A DNA stretch of 64,000 nucleotides, from positions 310,001 through 374,000 of the forward strand of contig NZ_CAMPJO010000001.1 of assembly GCF_946886895.1 (NCBI RefSeq), given 5' to 3'. Both the position numbers and the translations under genes were made by a program. The notes beneath the pieces are model-generated. The model made no database searches. It was not told the DNA's origin and was given only the letters and a program-made list of their open reading frames with translations. Of the stretch, positions 15,724 through 25,933 are shown piece by piece; within the stretch, counting starts at the first letter, position 1; each line of letters opens with the position of its first letter. Source of the DNA: an uncultured Marinobacter sp. GTDB lineage: Bacteria; Pseudomonadota; Gammaproteobacteria; Pseudomonadales; Oleiphilaceae.

Positions 15724-17724
15724 CTAATCCCCTGTCTGTTGGTTGTCAGCGGCAAATGGCCGACCCAGATGGTACCCCATGGCGCCGTCGATACCCAGGC
15801 CACAGAGTACCGAGTATTCCGCTGCCGTTTCCACCCCGGCGGCAAACACCTTCACGCCCCGGCTGTGGGCGATTGCGAGCACCGACTCCAGGTAGAACCG
15901 GTTGTCGTCGTGGCTGTCGATATCGTGGATAAAGCTGTTATCAATACGCAGAGCCTGGAATCTCAGATTCCGGAGATAGCTGAACGGCACCCTGCCGACA
16001 CCAAACCGGTCCACCAGCACCGGCACGCCCAGGCGCCCCAGAGAACGCATCAGTAAACCCACAGCGGTGCGATGGTGCTGAATGGTGTGTTCGGATATTC
16101 CCAGCCAGAGATTCCTTACCACAGGCCCAGCCCGGGCAAGCTCGTCCAGCAGTTCTCTGCGGAAGGACTCACTGGCCACCGAGGCACTGCCCAGCGACAT
16201 AGCCAGGGGCTGCGCCGGATGCTCGGCCAGCATGGCCAGCACCCGCTGCACCAGCAGGCGGTCGATGCCGGCAATCAGCCCGAACCGCTCCGCCATGGGC
16301 ACGAACACCCCCGCTTTCAGGGGGCCATCGGGGGCCTCGATGCGGGAAAACACCTGATGGTAAACCGGTACCAGCCGGTCTTCATGAACCATCGGCTGCA
16401 GCCACAACGACAGCGTGTCATCGCGAATGGCCCGCTGAATGATCACACGCCAGGTGTCCGGGCTGTGATGGCCGTTGCGGTCCGGGGCCACCTGGTGACA
16501 ACCGGAAACCTCGCCGGTCTGAGCCACCCGCAGGGCTTCGTCGGCCGCCACCATCAGGTCCCGGGCACCATGCCCTTCCCGGGTACTGGCGAGCCCCCCA
16601 TGAACCGCGATGTCCATGGGCGCGGCCAGGTCGGCGTACAGGCCGTCCAGACTTTCCACCAGTTGCCGGCACCAGACGCTGGCATCCGCCGGGAGCACAC
16701 CGGGCAGGAACAGCGCGAACTCGGCGCCAGCCCGGCGACCAGCAAACGCACCCACATGCGCCACCACGAACTCCGACAGCACGCCAGCCACGCGCAACAG
16801 CAGGCGGTCCCCTTCGCTGCGTCCATAGGCCTGATTGAAGCCGGCAAAACCCGCCAGTTGAATCAGCATCAGCACGCCCGGTGCTGCTTTCTCCTCGGAT
16901 TCCACCTCAACTTTCAGGCGCTGATCAAAGGCCGTGCGGCTAGCCAGCCCGGTCACCGCATCTTCGTTACTGACCCGACGCAAGTGCTGGATGAGTTTGG
17001 CCTGGCCCTCGAACAGGTGCCCGAGGTCATCGGCCATCTGGTTCATGGCGTCGGTCACGCGGTTGATTTCACGGGTCGACTGCACCGGCACCCGGCGCCG
17101 GAAATCCCGTTGACCCAACGCCTGGGCCTGCTGCTCCAGATCATGGAGCGGGCGCAGGGTGCGCCTCAGCAAAAGATAGAGCACAAACAGGCCAATACCG
17201 CCAATCACCACGGAGCTGGCTATCAGAACAAGGGTGATACGCCAGAGATCCTGATAGGCACGACCGGGATGACTGATAACCTGCACCGTTCCCAGCCGGC
17301 GCCAGCCCCGGACCACTTCGGCCTCGGCCACGGGCAAAGGCAACTCGGCGACAGAGCGGAACCAGGCCGGAACGGTCACGTCGCTGAGCGCCCGGGCCCG
17401 GCCTGCGATCTGCTCGCCCTGATGATTCCGGTAACTCACCGACAGGTACCGGCCACTGTCAAAAACCGCGTCAATCAGCGACGCGGCGGCTACCGGGTCG
17501 CTGCCATCGATGGCGTTGGACAGTGACAGACCAATAGCCGTGGCGCCGTCACGGGCATGACCCGCCAGCTGTCCGGAAACATAGCTCCGGAAATACCCGT
17601 AACTGGTGGCAAACGCCGCCACCAGCACCGCCACCAACAGGGTGCCGGTAAACACCAGAAGCAGGGACCGCAGCGTTGCCGCGCCCTGCTCCCGACGGTG
17701 AATGCTGGGCTGGTTCCATGCCAT
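15724..17724 (-). CDS. LapD-like c-di-GMP receptor with degenerate GGDEF and EAL domains
   Basis: A 666-residue inner-membrane protein with the LapD layout: N-terminal membrane segment (about residues 18-40), periplasmic LapD/MoxY-type domain, second membrane segment (about 150-175), HAMP, GGDEF-like domain (about 255-400) and EAL-like domain (about 420-666). Both output domains are degenerate: GGDEF reads RAGAEF, the EAL glutamate position reads HQVFSR, and DDFGTG reads VDRFGVG. It is therefore probably a c-di-GMP sensor that acts through its periplasmic part rather than an enzyme. In Pseudomonas LapD binds the protease LapG to protect surface adhesins; no lapG is in this window. ATG 17724 is preferred (GGAG 9 bases upstream); a GTG at 17754 is possible. 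Confidence 0.85.
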   Translation of the reverse strand: MAWNQPSIHRREQGAATLRSLLLVFTGTLLVAVLVAAFATSYGYFRSYVSGQLAGHARDGATAIGLSLSNAIDGSDPVAAASLIDAVFDSGRYLSVSYRNHQGEQIAGRARALSDVTVPAWFRSVAELPLPVAEAEVVRGWRRLGTVQVISHPGRAYQDLWRITLVLIASSVVIGGIGLFVLYLLLRRTLRPLHDLEQQAQALGQRDFRRRVPVQSTREINRVTDAMNQMADDLGHLFEGQAKLIQHLRRVSNEDAVTGLASRTAFDQRLKVEVESEEKAAPGVLMLIQLAGFAGFNQAYGRSEGDRLLLRVAGVLSEFVVAHVGAFAGRRAGAEFALFLPGVLPADASVWCRQLVESLDGLYADLAAPMDIAVHGGLASTREGHGARDLMVAADEALRVAQTGEVSGCHQVAPDRNGHHSPDTWRVIIQRAIRDDTLSLWLQPMVHEDRLVPVYHQVFSRIEAPDGPLKAGVFVPMAERFGLIAGIDRLLVQRVLAMLAEHPAQPLAMSLGSASVASESFRRELLDELARAGPVVRNLWLGISEHTIQHHRTAVGLLMRSLGRLGVPVLVDRFGVGRVPFSYLRNLRFQALRIDNSFIHDIDSHDDNRFYLESVLAIAHSRGVKVFAAGVETAAEYSVLCGLGIDGAMGYHLGRPFAADNQQTGD

Positions 17725-17927
17725 GGAGGGCCGCTCCAGGCCGGCTGAGAACACGCCGGCAATTAGCGATTAGACTGTGACTTGCGCCGCAGAGTTGACA
17801 AACATTTACACAGCGCAACCTACGCCGACAACATTAAACACTATAGACTCTGCAAAAGAACTAAGGTTGAAAAAACGTCCGCGCCGGGGCAGGACGATTC
17901 ACAACGAAAACGACAGGCCGGAGCACA

Positions 17928-19541
17928 ATGAACGACGAAAGCCAGAAAGATAAACTCAGGCAGCATTTCGCGCGCCGTGTAACAACCCAGGCACGGGTTG
18001 TCCTGGACACCTGGCAGAAAATTCATTCTGATCGGAAATCGTCGCCGGCGCACCGGGATGATTTTACCACCGCCACCGACAAGCTTGTGCGTTACGCCCA
18101 GCGATTCGAGATGGCCAGCCATGCCGACGCCGGCCGGAAGATTCTGGAACTTGCCGGGCAGTGGCCCGTCGGCAGCCCCCTCGACGATACGCTTGAGCGC
18201 GCACTGCAGGACGCCATCGAAGCCCTGTCGCACAGCACCCTGCGCCGGACCGACCAGGCCAGTTCGGAGGCCCCGCACCAGTTTCGCCGCACGCCGGTGT
18301 ACATCGCCCTGGCCAATGAAGAAATAGCGGGGCGCCTGATTCGTCAGCTCGAATTCTTTGGCTTCCGCGCCTCGGCGTTCAATTCCGCCGAAGAACTGAC
18401 CGAGGCCTGCGCCCTGCACAAACCCGAAACCATCCTGATGGACGTCAACTTTGGCGACGGAGCCAGCACCGGCATCGCCACCATCGAGCACTTGCAGGAG
18501 CGGCACGACACCCCGATCCCGATCATTTTCATGAGCGACGAGGACGGCACCATCGAAACCCGCTTGCGGGCGTCCCGCTGCGGCGGCGAGGAATTTTTCT
18601 ACCCGGCGGTGGATCCTGGCCAACTGATCGAAAAAATCGAAACCTATACCCACGGCAACACCGTGGAGCCCTACAAGGTACTGGTACTGGATGATTCCCG
18701 GGCCCAGGCCAAGTACATGGAAACCGTACTGAAGAAAGCCGGCATGACCGCCCACATCATTACCGATCCCATGCAGATCATTCACGCGCTGGAGACGTTC
18801 TCGCCGGAAATCATCATTCTGGACATGTACATGCCAGGCTGCACCGGCATGGAAATCGCCCGCGTGATTCGGCAGCAGGACCGTTTCCACAGCGTCCCTA
18901 TCATCTACCTGTCCGCGGAGGAGGACGTCAGCAAACAGCTGCATGCCATGAGCCTTGGCGGTGATGACTTCCTGACCAAGCCGATCGATCCCAAGCACCT
19001 GATTGCCACCATTCATAACCGCGGCCGGCGGGCCCGCTCACTGCTGGCACTGATGATCCGGGACAGCCTGACTGGCCTGTATAACCATACCCATACCCTG
19101 CACCTGCTGGACCAGGAGATTGTCCGGGCCCGGCAGAAGGGGCAGTCGCTGTGTTTCGCCATGATCGACATCGACTATTTCAAGAAGGTGAACGACACCT
19201 TCGGTCACCCCATTGGCGACCGGGTGCTGCGCAGCCTCTCGATGTTCCTGAAACAGCGGCTGCGCAAGACCGACCACATTGGTCGCTACGGTGGCGAAGA
19301 GTTCGCCATCATTCTGCCTGACACCCGCCCCAGCGACGCCCGCAATGTGCTGAACGAAATCCGCGAGCGCTTTTCGGAACTGCAACAGCCTGCCGGCGAC
19401 CGGGAGTTCAATGTCACGTTCAGCTGTGGCGTTGCTGTCTGGAACGATGAATCGTCCCCGGCCCTGTGCGAACGCGCCGACCGTGCCCTTTACGCCGCCA
19501 AGGAACAAGGCCGTAACTGCGTCAGCCTGGCGGAAAGCTGA
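17928..19541 (+). CDS. Response regulator diguanylate cyclase (REC-REC-GGDEF)
   Basis: A 537-residue cytosolic protein. Residues 1-120 are helical and unassigned, perhaps Hpt-like. The first receiver (about 125-240) is degenerate: the acidic pair is replaced (IALANEE) and the conserved lysine is missing, although an aspartate remains in ILMDVNF. The second receiver (about 245-365) is complete: VLVLDDS, phospho-acceptor in IIILDMYMPG, and KPIDPK. The GGDEF domain (about 370-537) has the active GGEEF motif and NDTFGHPIGD, so it should make c-di-GMP. It is divergent from the LapD-like gene, giving a possible maker and receiver pair. A terminator-like hairpin follows. Confidence 0.9.
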   Translation: MNDESQKDKLRQHFARRVTTQARVVLDTWQKIHSDRKSSPAHRDDFTTATDKLVRYAQRFEMASHADAGRKILELAGQWPVGSPLDDTLERALQDAIEALSHSTLRRTDQASSEAPHQFRRTPVYIALANEEIAGRLIRQLEFFGFRASAFNSAEELTEACALHKPETILMDVNFGDGASTGIATIEHLQERHDTPIPIIFMSDEDGTIETRLRASRCGGEEFFYPAVDPGQLIEKIETYTHGNTVEPYKVLVLDDSRAQAKYMETVLKKAGMTAHIITDPMQIIHALETFSPEIIILDMYMPGCTGMEIARVIRQQDRFHSVPIIYLSAEEDVSKQLHAMSLGGDDFLTKPIDPKHLIATIHNRGRRARSLLALMIRDSLTGLYNHTHTLHLLDQEIVRARQKGQSLCFAMIDIDYFKKVNDTFGHPIGDRVLRSLSMFLKQRLRKTDHIGRYGGEEFAIILPDTRPSDARNVLNEIRERFSELQQPAGDREFNVTFSCGVAVWNDESSPALCERADRALYAAKEQGRNCVSLAES

Positions 19542-19550
19542 TCCTCGGTG

Positions 19551-19571
19551 CCCGGCCCCGCCGGGCGTTTT
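19551..19571 (+). terminator. Terminator after the diguanylate cyclase gene
   Basis: Stem CCCGGC / GCCGGG (19551-19556, 19560-19565) with a 3-base loop, then CGTTTT, 10 bases after the stop. The following 240 bases up to aroQ hold no recognised gene. Confidence 0.65.
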
Positions 19572-19812
19572 ACACGCTGCCGTCCTCTATGAAACCAACG
19601 TCGTATAGAACTTTACGGCCCCGTTCACGACAATAGGGCCCATTGTTCGGGCGTGTCCGTTCCGATGTCCATGGCGGCCTTGTTAAGACCAATGGACAAC
19701 ACGGAAGATTGTCAAAAAGTGTTGATCTGAAGAAAACAAGGACGCACCATTGAGGGAACATGCCGTTATTTTCGGCGATCTGGCAAAGAAAGACACTGAG
19801 GCAGACCGACCC

Positions 19813-20253
19813 ATGTCGACAATTCTCGTGCTCCACGGCCCCAACCTCAATATGCTCGGCACCCGCGAGCCCGAGGTGTATGGCCACGAGACACTGGCGG
19901 ACATTGACGACCGGTTGCGCCAGACGGCGGCCGACACCGGCCATCACCTGCTGCACCTTCAGTCAAACGCCGAGTATGAACTGATTGAGCGGATTCACGA
20001 AGCCCGTGCCGAGGGCGTGGATTTTATCCTGTTTAATCCGGCGGCCTTCACCCACACCAGCGTCGCCCTCCGGGATGCCATGCTGGCGTCCGGGATTCCG
20101 TTCATTGAAGTGCATCTTTCCAACGTGCATGCGCGGGAATCGTTCCGCCATCACTCCTATTTCTCCGATATCGCCGAGGGCGTTATCTGCGGGCTAGGCA
20201 GCCAGGGCTACGATCTGGCCCTCCAGGCGGCCTTGCGACGCATTCACCGATAG
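19813..20253 (+). CDS. aroQ: 3-dehydroquinate dehydratase, type II
   Basis: A 146-residue class II dehydroquinase of the shikimate pathway, making 3-dehydroshikimate. Visible motifs are the active-site [17 protein letters not shown] (about residues 8-24, with the catalytic tyrosine), the NPAAFTHTS loop with catalytic histidine partner (about 74-82) and [11 protein letters not shown] (about 98-108). Length is normal. ATG 19813 (MSTILVLHG) is preferred over an upstream ATG at 19750, which adds 21 non-family residues. It precedes accB by 27 bases, the usual aroQ-accB-accC order in gammaproteobacteria. Confidence 0.96.
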   Translation: MSTILVLHGPNLNMLGTREPEVYGHETLADIDDRLRQTAADTGHHLLHLQSNAEYELIERIHEARAEGVDFILFNPAAFTHTSVALRDAMLASGIPFIEVHLSNVHARESFRHHSYFSDIAEGVICGLGSQGYDLALQAALRRIHR

Positions 20254-20280
20254 ACCAGATACAACGGGACTGGATTGACT

Positions 20281-20733
20281 ATGGACATTCGCAAAATCAA
20301 GAAACTGATCGAGCTGCTTGAGGCCTCTGACGTCGAGGAGCTGGAAATTCACGAAGCGGACGATTCCGTTCGCATCTCCCGCCGGCGCGAACCGGCGGCC
20401 GGCCCCCAGTACGTCAGCCACTACCCGGCGCCAGCCCCGCAGTCCGCGCCAGCGCCTGCTCCGGCGGCTGAAGAGCCATCGGCCCCGGCCGCACCGGCGG
20501 GCCACACGGTCAAATCGCCTATGGTTGGCACCTTCTACCGCTCGCCCTCCCCGACGGCCAAAGCGTTTGTCGAAAAGGGGCAGCACGTGAATGTCGGCGA
20601 CGTCATCTGCATTGTTGAAGCCATGAAGATGATGAACCAGATCGAGGCTGACAAAAGTGGCACCATTACGGACATCCTGGTCGAGAACGGCCAGCCGGTA
20701 GAGTTTGACCAACCTCTGGTCGTCATTTCCTGA
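20281..20733 (+). CDS. accB: Biotin carboxyl carrier protein of acetyl-CoA carboxylase
   Basis: A 150-residue BCCP. The N-terminal region [18 protein letters not shown] is conserved, residues 38-75 form an Ala-Pro linker, and the C-terminal biotinyl domain carries the modified lysine at Lys116 in VEAMKMMNQ. It carries the carboxyl group between biotin carboxylase and carboxyltransferase in the first step of fatty acid synthesis. It is followed by accC after 18 bases and forms the accBC operon. Confidence 0.97.
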   Translation: MDIRKIKKLIELLEASDVEELEIHEADDSVRISRRREPAAGPQYVSHYPAPAPQSAPAPAPAAEEPSAPAAPAGHTVKSPMVGTFYRSPSPTAKAFVEKGQHVNVGDVICIVEAMKMMNQIEADKSGTITDILVENGQPVEFDQPLVVIS

Positions 20734-20751
20734 ACTCGGTGATAGCTACTC

Positions 20752-22098
20752 ATGGCCATGTTAGAAAAAGTTCTGATCGCAAACCGGGGTGAAATTGCCC
20801 TCCGGATTCTGCGTGCCTGCAAAGAGCTGGGTATCAAAACCGTGGCGGTACACTCCCAGGTGGACCGGGATCTGATGCACGTGCGTCTGGCTGACGAATC
20901 GGTATGTATCGGCCCCAACACGGCAACCGACAGCTACCTGAACATTCCGACCATCATCAGCGCGGCTGAAGTGACCGATTCCGTGGGGATTCACCCCGGC
21001 TACGGATTCCTGGCCGAGAACGCTGATTTTGCGGAACAGGTCGAAAAAAGCGGCTTCCGGTTTATCGGCCCGAAAGCGGAAACCATTCGCCTGATGGGCA
21101 ACAAGGTGTCGGCCATCAACGCCATGATCAAGGCCGGTGTTCCCACCGTGCCCGGCTCCGACGGCCCGCTCGATGACGACGAAGAGCGGACACTCCGGAT
21201 TGCCCGGGAAATCGGCTACCCGGTCATGATCAAGGCTGCCTCTGGCGGTGGCGGACGCGGCATGCAGGTAGTCCATTCGGAGGCGGCACTGCTCAAGGGT
21301 GTTCAGATTACCCAGAGCGAGGCGAAAAACGCCTTTGGTGATCCGACGGTCTACCTCGAAAAATTCCTGGAAACCCCACGGCACGTGGAAGTTCAGGTGC
21401 TGGCCGACATGCACGGCAACTGCATCCACCTGGGTGACCGTGACTGCTCCATGCAGCGCCGGAACCAGAAAGTGATTGAGGAGGCGCCTGCGCCCAACGT
21501 CAATCCGGAATCCCGGGAGCGCACTCTCAAGGCCTGCACCGATGCCTGTAAGGAAATTGGCTACGTCGGCGCCGGTACCTTTGAGTTCCTGTACCAGGAC
21601 GGCGAATTCTATTTCATTGAAATGAACACCCGGGTTCAGGTTGAGCACCCAGTTTCCGAAATGGTCACCGGCGTCGACATCGTCCGGGAACAGCTGCGTA
21701 TCGCCAGCGGCCTGCCACTGCAGTATACCCAGGACGATATCCGCATTTCCGGCCACGCCATCGAGTGCCGGATCAACGCGGAAGACCCAAAAACCTTCGT
21801 ACCGAGCCCGGGCAAGGTCAAGCACTTCCACGCACCCGGCGGCAACGGTGTGCGGGTCGATTCCCACCTGTACAGCGGCTACACGGTGCCCCCCTACTAC
21901 GACTCCCTGATCGCCAAACTGATCACCTGGGGTGACGACCGGGAAATTGCCCGCCGGCGCATGAAAAACGCCCTGGATGAACTGGTGGTCGAGGGCATCA
22001 AAACCAATCAGTCCCTGCATCGGAAACTGGTGCGCGATGGTGGCTTTAAACAGGTAGACTTCACCATCCACTACCTTGAGAAACTGATACGGGATTGA
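20752..22098 (+). CDS. accC: Biotin carboxylase subunit of acetyl-CoA carboxylase
   Basis: A 448-residue ATP-grasp biotin carboxylase, which carboxylates the biotin on AccB. Conserved parts: the N-terminal [17 protein letters not shown], the ATP-binding glycine loop [11 protein letters not shown] (about residues 159-169), the [12 protein letters not shown] catalytic segment and [13 protein letters not shown] (about 291-303). Length equals E. coli AccC (449). An ATG at 20758, two codons in, aligns with the E. coli N-terminus and is an equally good start. Lies between accB and prmA on one strand. Confidence 0.97.
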   Translation: MAMLEKVLIANRGEIALRILRACKELGIKTVAVHSQVDRDLMHVRLADESVCIGPNTATDSYLNIPTIISAAEVTDSVGIHPGYGFLAENADFAEQVEKSGFRFIGPKAETIRLMGNKVSAINAMIKAGVPTVPGSDGPLDDDEERTLRIAREIGYPVMIKAASGGGGRGMQVVHSEAALLKGVQITQSEAKNAFGDPTVYLEKFLETPRHVEVQVLADMHGNCIHLGDRDCSMQRRNQKVIEEAPAPNVNPESRERTLKACTDACKEIGYVGAGTFEFLYQDGEFYFIEMNTRVQVEHPVSEMVTGVDIVREQLRIASGLPLQYTQDDIRISGHAIECRINAEDPKTFVPSPGKVKHFHAPGGNGVRVDSHLYSGYTVPPYYDSLIAKLITWGDDREIARRRMKNALDELVVEGIKTNQSLHRKLVRDGGFKQVDFTIHYLEKLIRD

Positions 22099-22100
22099 CG

Positions 22101-22997
22101 ATGCCCTGGATACAACTACAGATCCCGGCTGATCCGGATAACGCCGATCAGCTGGAGGATCTGCTTATGGAGATGGGCGCCGAGGCGGTCTCCATGGAAG
22201 ACGCGGCGGACCAGCCCCTGTATGAACCGGACCCGGGCACCACGCCCCTCTGGAGCCAGACCACGGTGACCGGGCTGTTCCAGTCCGACCGGGACATCGA
22301 ACAACTGTGCGCCAGTGTCCGGGATGCCTGGCACCAGGCCACCCAACAGGACCTGCCGGAGATCAACGTTACCCTGGTGGAAGACAAGGACTGGGAGCGG
22401 GCCTGGATGGACGACTTCCAGCCGCTGAAATTCGGGGAGCGCCTGTGGATTGTGCCCAGTTGGCATGAGGCGCCAGACCCTGGCGCCGCCAACCTGATGC
22501 TGGATCCGGGCCTGGCGTTCGGCACCGGCACCCATCCCACCACCGCCTTGTGCCTGGAATGGCTGGACGGCCAGGAAGTGCAGGGCAGACAGGTGATTGA
22601 TTACGGCTGTGGCTCTGGCATTCTTGGCCTGGCCGCCCTGTTGCTCGGTGCAGATCATGTCACCGGCGTTGATACCGACCCCCAGGCCCTGGAGGCCAGC
22701 CGTGAGAACGCCCGCCGCAATGGCGTGGAGGAGAACCGGCTGGACCTTTACCTGCCTGAGCAGGCACCGGCTGGAAAAGCCGACATGGTGCTGGCCAACA
22801 TCCTGGCCCAGCCGCTGATCGGCCTGGCGCCCCACCTTGCCACACTCACCCGCCCTGGCGGCGACCTGGTGCTATCCGGCATCCTGTCGAACCAGGCCCG
22901 CGAGGTAATGGCTGCCTACGAGCCCTGGTTTGTCATGGACGAACCGGAGCAACGGGAAGAGTGGATACGCCTCACAGGTCGACGCAACGACAGATGA
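22101..22997 (+). CDS. prmA: Ribosomal protein L11 methyltransferase
   Basis: A 298-residue SAM-dependent enzyme that trimethylates ribosomal protein L11. The N-terminal substrate-recognition domain (about residues 1-90) is followed by the methyltransferase domain with DPGLAFGTGTHPTT (about 136-149), the SAM loop DYGCGSGILGLA (about 169-180) and the NPPF-like motif read here as ANIL (about 233-236), which is the PrmA form. Starts 2 bases after the accC stop, so it belongs to the accBC-prmA transcript. Confidence 0.95.
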   Translation: MPWIQLQIPADPDNADQLEDLLMEMGAEAVSMEDAADQPLYEPDPGTTPLWSQTTVTGLFQSDRDIEQLCASVRDAWHQATQQDLPEINVTLVEDKDWERAWMDDFQPLKFGERLWIVPSWHEAPDPGAANLMLDPGLAFGTGTHPTTALCLEWLDGQEVQGRQVIDYGCGSGILGLAALLLGADHVTGVDTDPQALEASRENARRNGVEENRLDLYLPEQAPAGKADMVLANILAQPLIGLAPHLATLTRPGGDLVLSGILSNQAREVMAAYEPWFVMDEPEQREEWIRLTGRRNDR

Positions 22998-23059
22998 CGA
23001 AAGCCGTGTGAACGACTAAACTCCGACACTCGTAGCCTAGTCGCTTTCAGGAACGACGC

Positions 23060-24298
23060 ATGACCCAGAGCAGCCTGCAGACCCAATGCCCAAAATGCCA
23101 GACCCGCTTCCGGGTTACCGACGAACAGCTTGGTATCGCCAAGGGCAAGGTGCGTTGCGGTAATTGCATGGACGTGTTCAACGCCATTGATCATCAGGTG
23201 CTCCCGGCCAGCAGCAAACCCCAGCCCGCCACCAGCAAGCCCGCTACTTTTGACAGTGATGGCATTGAGGAAGATTTTGTTTTCGCCGATAACCCTGAAG
23301 AAGACGCGGCGGAAGGCCCCTATACCGGCACCAAACTGACGTTTTCCGACGATGAGCTCAGCGACAGCTTCCGCAGCTTCGACGAACGGGACGAACCAGG
23401 CTTTCAATCCGACGACGACCCGGACGATGCCGAACAGGTGGACGAGAGCTGGGCCGAGGCCATGCTGCAGGAAGACCGGCCAGCGGGCAAAACCGATATC
23501 GGCGCCACCGGTAAAAAAACACCGCCACCCGGCCGCCCGGAAGCCCCCGCCCGGCGCCCAGAGGGGCCGACACCGGAAGCTGCTCCCGAGGAACCGCTGT
23601 CGGAGCCGGTCTTTCGGGAACCGGAACCGGCGCTGGACGCCGGGCCCCGGGTCGACGACACCGCCGATACCCGCGCTGACCCGTTTGGCGACGATCTGGG
23701 ATTCGAGCTGGACGACGAACCCCACAGACCCGCACCCGCAGACAGCTTTCACGCCGACCAGCCCTTTGGTGACCTGAGACGGGAGCCGGTATCCGTCGAT
23801 TCCGGCGGCCGGGGAACGTTTCGCACCATGCTCTGGACGATCATCGTGCTGGCACTGCTGGGGGTCTTGGTGGCTCAGGTAACCTGGTTCCAGTTTGACC
23901 GGCTGTCCGCAATTCCGGAGCTGCGCCCGTTTTACGAAAAAGCCTGTCAGTTGGCCGGGTGCGAACTGAAGCCCCTGATCAATGTAGAAGCCATTCAGAG
24001 CCGTAAGCTGGTTGTGCGCACGGACCCGGAAAACCGTAATCAACTGGTGGTGGACGCGGTGATTATCAACCGCGCCGACTTCGAACAGCCCTTCCCGGCC
24101 ATCGCCCTGACGTTTTCAAACCTGAACGGTGATGTGGTCGCCCAGAGCGTCTTTACCCCGGACGAGTACCTGGCGGGCGACGGCAAGACATTGACAACCA
24201 TGCCGCCGGAGACCCCCGTGCGCATCGCCATCAGTATCCGCGATCCGGGCCGCGACGCGGTTAATTACAATATTCTGTTCCGTCCCTACTCGCCCTGA
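23060..24298 (+). CDS. MJ0042-type zinc-ribbon and DUF3426 membrane protein
   Basis: A 412-residue protein. The N-terminus has the MJ0042 zinc ribbon with two CxxC pairs (Cys10/Cys13, Cys33/Cys36), followed by a long acidic, proline-rich disordered linker (about 50-250), one membrane segment (about 256-278, LWTIIVLALLGVLVAQVTWF) and a C-terminal DUF3426 domain outside the membrane. Function unknown; this gene stands between prmA and dusB-fis in many Pseudomonas-like genomes. A hairpin with an A/T stem follows about 65 bases after the stop. Confidence 0.88.
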   Translation: MTQSSLQTQCPKCQTRFRVTDEQLGIAKGKVRCGNCMDVFNAIDHQVLPASSKPQPATSKPATFDSDGIEEDFVFADNPEEDAAEGPYTGTKLTFSDDELSDSFRSFDERDEPGFQSDDDPDDAEQVDESWAEAMLQEDRPAGKTDIGATGKKTPPPGRPEAPARRPEGPTPEAAPEEPLSEPVFREPEPALDAGPRVDDTADTRADPFGDDLGFELDDEPHRPAPADSFHADQPFGDLRREPVSVDSGGRGTFRTMLWTIIVLALLGVLVAQVTWFQFDRLSAIPELRPFYEKACQLAGCELKPLINVEAIQSRKLVVRTDPENRNQLVVDAVIINRADFEQPFPAIALTFSNLNGDVVAQSVFTPDEYLAGDGKTLTTMPPETPVRIAISIRDPGRDAVNYNILFRPYSP

Positions 24299-24362
24299 CC
24301 CCAACTCCGGGCAAACGGAGCCCGGCCGGTCTACACCGGACAGCACAAAAGTCAACCAGAAA

Positions 24363-24390
24363 GGGCGAAAAATAATCAGATTTTTCGCCC
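24363..24390 (+). terminator. Hairpin between the DUF3426 gene and dusB
   Basis: A perfect 10-bp stem, GGGCGAAAAA / TTTTTCGCCC (24363-24372, 24381-24390), with an 8-base loop. The T-rich arm lies in the stem rather than after it, so termination would be partial. It lies in the region expected to hold the dusB-fis promoter. Confidence 0.5.
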
Positions 24391-24517
24391 CGTTGCCCCT
24401 TCAATCATCCAGCCCCCGGCGGTATCATTAGCGCCCTTCGGAATCCGGATCGGTCATTAATTGAACAACCGCTCAGGTCCGATCCTTGCTAAACCCGCTG
24501 TGACACGGACTCAGATC

Positions 24518-25516
24518 ATGCTGCCAACGGCAAAAATCGGGCCGTACACCTTGCCCAATCCATTGATTGTTGCGCCCATGGCCGGCGTGACAGACCGCCC
24601 GTTCCGGCTGTTGTGCCGGAGACTGGGTGCCGGCCTGGCCGTGTCGGAAATGGTTATAGCGGACAGCAAGCTCTGGCATACGCGCAAGTCCAGGACACGC
24701 CTGAATCACGAAGGCGAACCGGAGCCCCGCTCGGTACAGATTGCCGGCGGTGATCCGCAGATGATGGCCGATGCCGCACGACAGAACGCCGGGTTCGGAG
24801 CCCAGATCATCGATATCAATATGGGCTGTCCGGCCAAGAAAGTCTGTAACAAGGCCGCCGGATCCGCACTGATGAAGGATGAAGCGCTGGTTCGGGACAT
24901 TCTTGAGGCGGTGGTCAATGCGGTTGATGTTCCGGTGACCCTCAAGATGCGCACGGGCTGGGACCGGGATAACCGCAACGCACTGGTCATCGCCCGGATG
25001 GCCGAGGATGCCGGCATTCAGGCGGTGGCCATTCATGGCCGGACCCGCGCCGACAAATACGAGGGCAGTGCGGAGTACGACACCATTGCGGACGTGAAAT
25101 CCCGCATCGGCATTCCGGTGTTTGCCAACGGTGATATCAGCTCACCGGAGAAGGCCCGGGATGTGCTCCGGTACACCGGCGCCGATGGCTTGCTGATCGG
25201 CCGTGCCGCCCAGGGCAGCCCCTGGATCTTTCGGGAGATCCGGCACTTCCTGGAAACCGGCCGCCACATGCCGGCACCGGCTCTGGACGAAGTGGAGCAG
25301 ATCCTGAGCGAACATCTGCAGGCCCTACACAGCTTCTACGGCGACACCATGGGTGTGCGCATTGCCAGAAAACATGTGGGCTGGTATCTGCAATCCCATG
25401 ATCCGGGTAAACAGTTCCGTAAACGCTTCAACGTCATCGACAATGCGCTGGAGCAGAAAGACACGATTCAACAGTACTTTGCAGGCTTACGAAATGGAGA
25501 GGTATTCGCAGCATGA
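24518..25516 (+). CDS. dusB: tRNA-dihydrouridine synthase B
   Basis: A 332-residue FMN enzyme that reduces uridines in the tRNA D-loop. Visible are the FMN-barrel start [13 protein letters not shown] (about residues 18-30), the catalytic cysteine in [12 protein letters not shown] (Cys about 110), TLKMRTGWD, and the [13 protein letters not shown] phosphate-binding region (about 170-182). ATG 24518 ([12 protein letters not shown]) is taken; the upstream extension has no family similarity. Its end overlaps fis by 4 bases, the dusB-fis operon known from E. coli, where DusB is needed for efficient Fis translation. Confidence 0.96.
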   Translation: MLPTAKIGPYTLPNPLIVAPMAGVTDRPFRLLCRRLGAGLAVSEMVIADSKLWHTRKSRTRLNHEGEPEPRSVQIAGGDPQMMADAARQNAGFGAQIIDINMGCPAKKVCNKAAGSALMKDEALVRDILEAVVNAVDVPVTLKMRTGWDRDNRNALVIARMAEDAGIQAVAIHGRTRADKYEGSAEYDTIADVKSRIGIPVFANGDISSPEKARDVLRYTGADGLLIGRAAQGSPWIFREIRHFLETGRHMPAPALDEVEQILSEHLQALHSFYGDTMGVRIARKHVGWYLQSHDPGKQFRKRFNVIDNALEQKDTIQQYFAGLRNGEVFAA

Positions 25517-25830
25517 GCGCTGAGACTTTGGCAAACGATAACCTGAGCACCCCGGCCAACGATGATATCCATCAGTTGCAGACAGTGAACAGCAGCGGCA
25601 ACACCGTCACCCTGCGTGACAGCGTTGAGGTTGCCCTGAAAAATTACTTCGCCCAGTTGGACGGCGCGCCGGTCACTGAGGTCTACCAGTTGGTGCTTTC
25701 CGAAGTGGAAGCCCCACTGCTGGAGCAGGTGATGAAGTACACGCGCAACAACCAGACCAAGGCGTCCACCATGCTGGGCCTGAACCGCGGCACCCTGCGC
25801 AAGAAGCTGAAACAGTACGGTCTGCTATAA
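25513..25830 (+). CDS. fis: DNA-binding protein Fis
   Basis: A 105-residue nucleoid-associated protein that bends DNA and activates rRNA and other growth-rate genes. The C-terminal helix-turn-helix (about residues 78-103) is the conserved Fis form ([20 protein letters not shown]), and the dimer helices lie before it. E. coli Fis has 98 residues; the N-terminus here is slightly longer. The ATGA overlap with dusB shows translational coupling. Confidence 0.97.
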   Translation: MSAETLANDNLSTPANDDIHQLQTVNSSGNTVTLRDSVEVALKNYFAQLDGAPVTEVYQLVLSEVEAPLLEQVMKYTRNNQTKASTMLGLNRGTLRKKLKQYGLL

Positions 25831-25933
25831 TCCAGACACCCTGACGCAAGGAGCCTCTGAACAGCTCCATGGGGCCTCCCGAACACCCTTCGCGAGGCCC
25901 TTGTTCGTTCATCCCCAGCGAAGAAAGTGACCC

